Shown in pieces: positions 60,728 through 64,000 of a stretch of DNA of 64,000 bases; positions within the stretch are counted from its first letter, which is position 1; each line of letters starts with the position of its first letter. The translations under genes were made by a program, and so were the position numbers. A model generated the notes under the pieces. That model saw only the letters and a list, made by a program, of their open reading frames with translations. It made no database searches and was not told the origin of the DNA. Origin of the DNA: a virus; the IMG/VR virus record IMGVR_UViG_3300027963_000041, positions 79,096 to 143,095 of that record; one strand, written 5' to 3'.

Positions 60728-61162
60728 ATGTCTGACAATACGGTCGAAATAAAAATTGATGTTGAAGTACTTAAAGAAAAAGTAGAACACATCACTCATC
60801 TTTGTTCAAAGATGGATCAAATTATAGAAAAACTAGTCGATAATCAAGACCGTATTGTCACGCAAATTTACAACGATATGGAACAGAGAAAAAGGGACAC
60901 CGTGGAAGACGTAAAAGAATTACATTCGCGAATTACTACAGTTGACAGAAACCTATCAGATAAGATAGAATTAACTGAACGTAGGATCATGGATGAGATT
61001 AAATCTCTTCGCCATGCGATGGATGCACATAATAGAAAAGAAGATGAAGATTTGAAAAAAATCTCCCAATGGAAATGGATGATTGCAGGTGGTGTTGTAG
61101 TTTTAGCATGGTTAATTTCAAACGTAAATATGACAGTTTTGGCAAAGTTATTCGGGGGTTGA
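60728..61162 (+). CDS. Tail-anchored coiled-coil protein
   Basis: 144 residues. Long helical coiled coil with DNQDRIVTQIYNDMEQRK and DEIKSLRHAMDAHN, ending in a membrane segment (WMIAGGVVVLAWLISNVNM). Common near lysis genes of T4-like phages. Stop TGA is inside the -35 of the primase promoter. Confidence 0.7.
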   Translation: MSDNTVEIKIDVEVLKEKVEHITHLCSKMDQIIEKLVDNQDRIVTQIYNDMEQRKRDTVEDVKELHSRITTVDRNLSDKIELTERRIMDEIKSLRHAMDAHNRKEDEDLKKISQWKWMIAGGVVVLAWLISNVNMTVLAKLFGG

Positions 61163-61187
61163 CTTTCCCTTCATTGTTTAGTATAAT
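61159..61187 (+). promoter_or_regulatory. Sigma70-type promoter for primase-thyX-nrdA
   Basis: TTGACT (61159-61164), 17-bp spacer, TATAAT (61182-61187). TGA stop of the upstream gene in the -35. Inverted repeat ATAGACA (61186-61192) / TGTCTAT (61207-61213) spans the start site. Confidence 0.85.
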
Positions 61188-61226
61188 AGACAGAATGCTA
61201 TAGTTTTGTCTATAATGGGATACATT

Positions 61227-62255
61227 ATGAGTTTGTGGGTTGATCAACAGTACATCGGTACAATTTCCGTAAGATTAGATAAGTTTAAGAGAAAAAGCGA
61301 CTATCTCTATAACTTCCGTTGCCCTATTTGTGGCGACAGTCAAACCAATCGCAATAAGGCGAGGGGTTATCTTTTCGCGCAGAAAGGCGGCATGTTTTAT
61401 AAATGCCACAACTGTTCCGCAAGTATGTCTCTTGGCACTCTTATCAAAGAGTTAGACCAATCACTCTACAAACAATATTGTCTTGACCGATACAAAGAAG
61501 GTGAGACAGGACGCAAATCACACAAAGAACATGGCTTTATTTTTAAGCCTGTGACATTTCAAACTACAAAAGAAAATAACGCATTCAAAGGCTTACTTTC
61601 GCCAATAAAAAAATTGGCAGAAGAGCATGAAGTGTGCGAATATCTACGGAGTCGAAAGATTCCCGAACATAGATATGATGACCTATATTTTGTAGACGAT
61701 ATTCAAAAGTTTAAGCAATTCGCGGATGGCTATGACGATAAAATTGTCGGTAGCGAACCGCGTTTAGTTTTGCCTTTCTTTGATTTGAATGATGATCTAA
61801 TCGGCTTGTCTGGTCGTGCTGTTCGTGGCGAGAAGTTACGATATGTAACGATTAGAATTAAAGATGATGCACCTATGATATTTGGTCTGAACAATGTAGA
61901 TAAATCTAAAACAATCTACGTTACTGAAGGTCCTATCGATAGTTTATTTTTACCTAATGCAATTGCGTCAGGTAATGCGAATCTTAAATCAGTCGGAGAT
62001 GTATTTGCGAAAAGTAATTTGGTATTAATCTACGACAATGAACCTAGAAATAAAGAAATTGTTAGAGAAATAAAGTCAGCAATTGATGACGGCTTTAGCG
62101 TCTGCATTTGGCCTAAGGCAATAATCGAAAAAGATATAAATGATATGGTAGTAAAGCAAAAATTAAGCGTAGATGAAATTCAATCTATTATAGATAAAAA
62201 TACTTTCGCGGGACCTGAAGCGTTGATGCAATTTAATGTATGGAAGAAATTATGA
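61227..62255 (+). CDS. 61: DNA primase gp61
   Basis: 342 residues from ATG 61227; ATG 61215 possible. Zinc-binding N-terminus CPICGDSQTNRNKARG / CHNC (four Cys), then a Toprim-like core with VTEGPIDSLF and LIYDNEPRN. Works with gp41 helicase. T4 gp61 is 342 residues. Starts the last operon of the window. Confidence 0.95.
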   Translation: MSLWVDQQYIGTISVRLDKFKRKSDYLYNFRCPICGDSQTNRNKARGYLFAQKGGMFYKCHNCSASMSLGTLIKELDQSLYKQYCLDRYKEGETGRKSHKEHGFIFKPVTFQTTKENNAFKGLLSPIKKLAEEHEVCEYLRSRKIPEHRYDDLYFVDDIQKFKQFADGYDDKIVGSEPRLVLPFFDLNDDLIGLSGRAVRGEKLRYVTIRIKDDAPMIFGLNNVDKSKTIYVTEGPIDSLFLPNAIASGNANLKSVGDVFAKSNLVLIYDNEPRNKEIVREIKSAIDDGFSVCIWPKAIIEKDINDMVVKQKLSVDEIQSIIDKNTFAGPEALMQFNVWKKL

Positions 62256-62926
62256 AAGTAAGGTTAGTCTCTTATTCACAAATGTCAGAGGAATTGAAGA
62301 ATGATATTCGATACTCAATGGATGCACAGGAACTTGTCGCGTATTGTGCCAGGGTATCAAATCCAGCCAGTCAGTCCAGTAATGAAAACTCAGAACGACT
62401 TATTCGATACCTCGCAAGACACAAGCACTGGTCACCATTCGAAATGGTCTCAGTCTGCCTCGAAGTTGAAACCACAAGAGATATTGCAAGACAATTCCTA
62501 CGACACAGAAGTTTTTCCTTTCAGGAATTTAGCCAACGATACGCTGATCCAACGAAAGATTTGGATTTCGTATGTCGAGAGGCACGCCTTCAGGACACCG
62601 CTAATAGACAAAACAGCGTAGAAGTAGATGATCAACTATTACAAAACGATTGGTATCGCGCACAGCAAAGAGTGATCTATGCGGCTAGAAGAGAATATGA
62701 ATGGGCTATTGCAAATGGTATTGCAAAAGAACAAGCAAGAGCAGTTTTACCTGAGGGTCTAACTGTATCTAGACTCTATGTGAATGGAACACTCAGATCA
62801 TGGTTACATTACATTGAACTGAGAAGCGGAAATGGAACTCAAAAGGAACACATTGAAATTGCAAAGGCTTGCGCTGAAGTGATTGTAAAAATATTCCCAA
62901 TGGTTAAAGAATTTGTACAAGAATAA
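62252..62926 (+). CDS. thyX: Flavin-dependent thymidylate synthase ThyX
   Basis: 224 residues from ATG 62252 (ATGA overlap). Signature RHRSFSFQEFSQRY (RHRxxSxxxxSxR). Makes dTMP from dUMP using FAD; replaces the ThyA (td) of T4. dUMP comes from the dCMP deaminase at 26501. Confidence 0.96.
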   Translation: MKVRLVSYSQMSEELKNDIRYSMDAQELVAYCARVSNPASQSSNENSERLIRYLARHKHWSPFEMVSVCLEVETTRDIARQFLRHRSFSFQEFSQRYADPTKDLDFVCREARLQDTANRQNSVEVDDQLLQNDWYRAQQRVIYAARREYEWAIANGIAKEQARAVLPEGLTVSRLYVNGTLRSWLHYIELRSGNGTQKEHIEIAKACAEVIVKIFPMVKEFVQE

Positions 62927-62938
62927 TAAAGGAAGAAA

Positions 62939-64000
62939 ATGAAAATTGATTTTTCTAGGGACGCATTATTTGACGAATTAGGTTTAAAGCGTTTAAAAGA
63001 AAGTTACATGCGCGAGGATGAAGAGAGCCCTCAGGAAAGATTTGCATATGTGTCAAAAGCGTTTGGAAGTAATGATGCACACGCACAACGTCTTTATGAT
63101 TATGCTAGTAAGCACTGGCTTTCATACTCTACTCCAATTCTTAGTTTTGGTCGTAGCAAGCGTGGTCTTCCTATCTCTTGTTTCTTACCTTATCTAGATG
63201 ATAGTGCAGAAGGTTTAGTTGATTGTTTGGCTGAAGTAAATTGGCTTTCAATGTTAGGAGGTGGAGTTGGAATCGGTGTTGGAATACGTTCCGCTGATGA
63301 TAAGTCTGTTGGTGTTATGCCTCACTTACGCACTTATGATGCGTCAAGTCTCGCATATCGCCAGGGTCGTACTCGCCGTGGTTCTTACGCCGCTTACCTT
63401 GATATTAGCCATCCAGATATTCTTCTTTTTCTTGACATGAGAAAGCCAACAGGCGATCCAAACATGAGAGCAATGAACTTGCATCACGGCATCAATATCA
63501 CAGATGACTTTATGCAGATCATTGAGAATTGTATGATTGATTCAAAAGCAGATGACTCTTGGCATTTAAGAGACCCACACAATAACGACATAAGAGAAAC
63601 AGTATCAGCAAGAGAATTGTGGCAACGCATTCTTGAAAATCGCATGATGACTGGTGAACCATACTTGCATTTCATAGATACAAGTAACAAGGCAATGCCT
63701 GAGTTTCAAAAGAAACTTGGTATGTCAATTCGTCAGAGCAACTTATGTTCTGAAATTATTTTACCAACAGGCAAAGATCGAACCGCAGTTTGTTGTTTGT
63801 CTTCAGTTAATTTGGAGTACTTCGATGAGTGGAAAAATAATAAACAGTTCCTCCGTGATGTTGCTGAGATGCTTGATAATGTTTTACAGTATTTTATTGA
63901 TAACGCGCCAACTACCATTCCCAGAGCCATTCATTCTGCTAGGTCTGAGCGTTCTATTGGTGTTGGAGCCTTAGGCTTTCATGCTTACTTGCAGAAAAAT
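62939..64000 (+). CDS. nrdA: Ribonucleotide reductase large subunit NrdA, N-terminal part (partial)
   Basis: Starts ATG 62939 (AAGGAAG site) and is still open at the right edge: 354 residues seen. LPISCFLPY has the first redox Cys, SNLCSEI the active-site thiyl Cys and CCLSSVNL the next Cys, all in the order of class I reductases. No ATP-cone is present at the N-terminus. Makes deoxynucleotides for replication; nrdB is expected after the window. Confidence 0.95.
   Translation, partial: MKIDFSRDALFDELGLKRLKESYMREDEESPQERFAYVSKAFGSNDAHAQRLYDYASKHWLSYSTPILSFGRSKRGLPISCFLPYLDDSAEGLVDCLAEVNWLSMLGGGVGIGVGIRSADDKSVGVMPHLRTYDASSLAYRQGRTRRGSYAAYLDISHPDILLFLDMRKPTGDPNMRAMNLHHGINITDDFMQIIENCMIDSKADDSWHLRDPHNNDIRETVSARELWQRILENRMMTGEPYLHFIDTSNKAMPEFQKKLGMSIRQSNLCSEIILPTGKDRTAVCCLSSVNLEYFDEWKNNKQFLRDVAEMLDNVLQYFIDNAPTTIPRAIHSARSERSIGVGALGFHAYLQKN

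Noticed and set aside
1-64000. CRISPR arrays, integrase, attachment sites, insertion sequences
   Set aside because: No spaced direct repeats, recombinase genes, or terminal inverted repeats were found; the genome looks strictly lytic.

Overview
This window is part of the genome of a T4-like contractile-tailed phage (myovirus). Every convincing gene lies on the + strand, is tightly packed (mostly ATGA or few-base overlaps), and follows the classical T4 order: neck/tail completion/terminase/sheath/tube/portal/prohead/capsid, then recombination, late sigma factor, clamp and clamp loader, DNA polymerase, UvsX, helicase, primase and nucleotide metabolism. The left edge cuts gene 14 and the right edge cuts nrdA. 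DNA is AT-rich. The host is not identifiable from the sequence; a spanin pair, a GH19 endolysin and two heptose-synthesis (HldE-like) enzymes point to a Gram-negative host with LPS. No tRNA, CRISPR or integrase was seen. No stretch over 300 bases lacks a gene; the longest gaps are 28661-28799 and 38716-38836, and both hold regulatory signals.

Layout. 1-16134: virion morphogenesis (14, 15, 16, a nuclease-like insert, 17, 18, two copies of 19, 20, a collagen-like fibre, 67/68-like core proteins, 21, 22, 23). 16131-22019: uvsY, uvsW, an Sm-like gene, late sigma gp55, gp47, gp46. 22016-28660: an accessory block with peptide deformylase, a 2OG-Fe(II) hydroxylase-like protein, a PLP-lyase-like protein, a cupin, separate HldE nucleotidyltransferase and kinase, dCMP deaminase and a DNA methyltransferase. 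28741-34065: VWA/metalloprotease-like plus MoxR/CobS AAA+ pair and a glycosyltransferase. 34073-47962: replication (45, 44, HNH-like, 62, regA, Dps-like, Hsp20, a split DNA polymerase 43A/43B with a 2OG-dioxygenase gene between the halves, uvsX, 41). 48003-58535: late structural proteins and a group of long modular proteins that look like head cargo (RNA/DNA-ligase-like, nucleotidyltransferase fusion, EA-linker polyproteins). 58540-61162: lysis cassette. 61159-64000: primase, thyX, nrdA.

Two promoter classes are visible. Late T4-type boxes (TATAAATA) precede structural genes and should be read by gp55 with the gp45 clamp. Host sigma70-type promoters (TTGACA, 17 bp, TATAAT-like) precede replication and accessory genes. 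In several of these the -35 hexamer contains the stop codon of the upstream gene, and several carry inverted repeats over the -10/start region.

Most notable observations: the tetranucleotide AGCT appears to be absent from all 64 kb and GCWGC is strongly depleted; gene 43 is split by an in-frame-sized dioxygenase gene; a well-formed H-type pseudoknot lies in the leader before 38837; and a late block encodes candidate packaged enzymes carrying T4-like prohead-protease signals.
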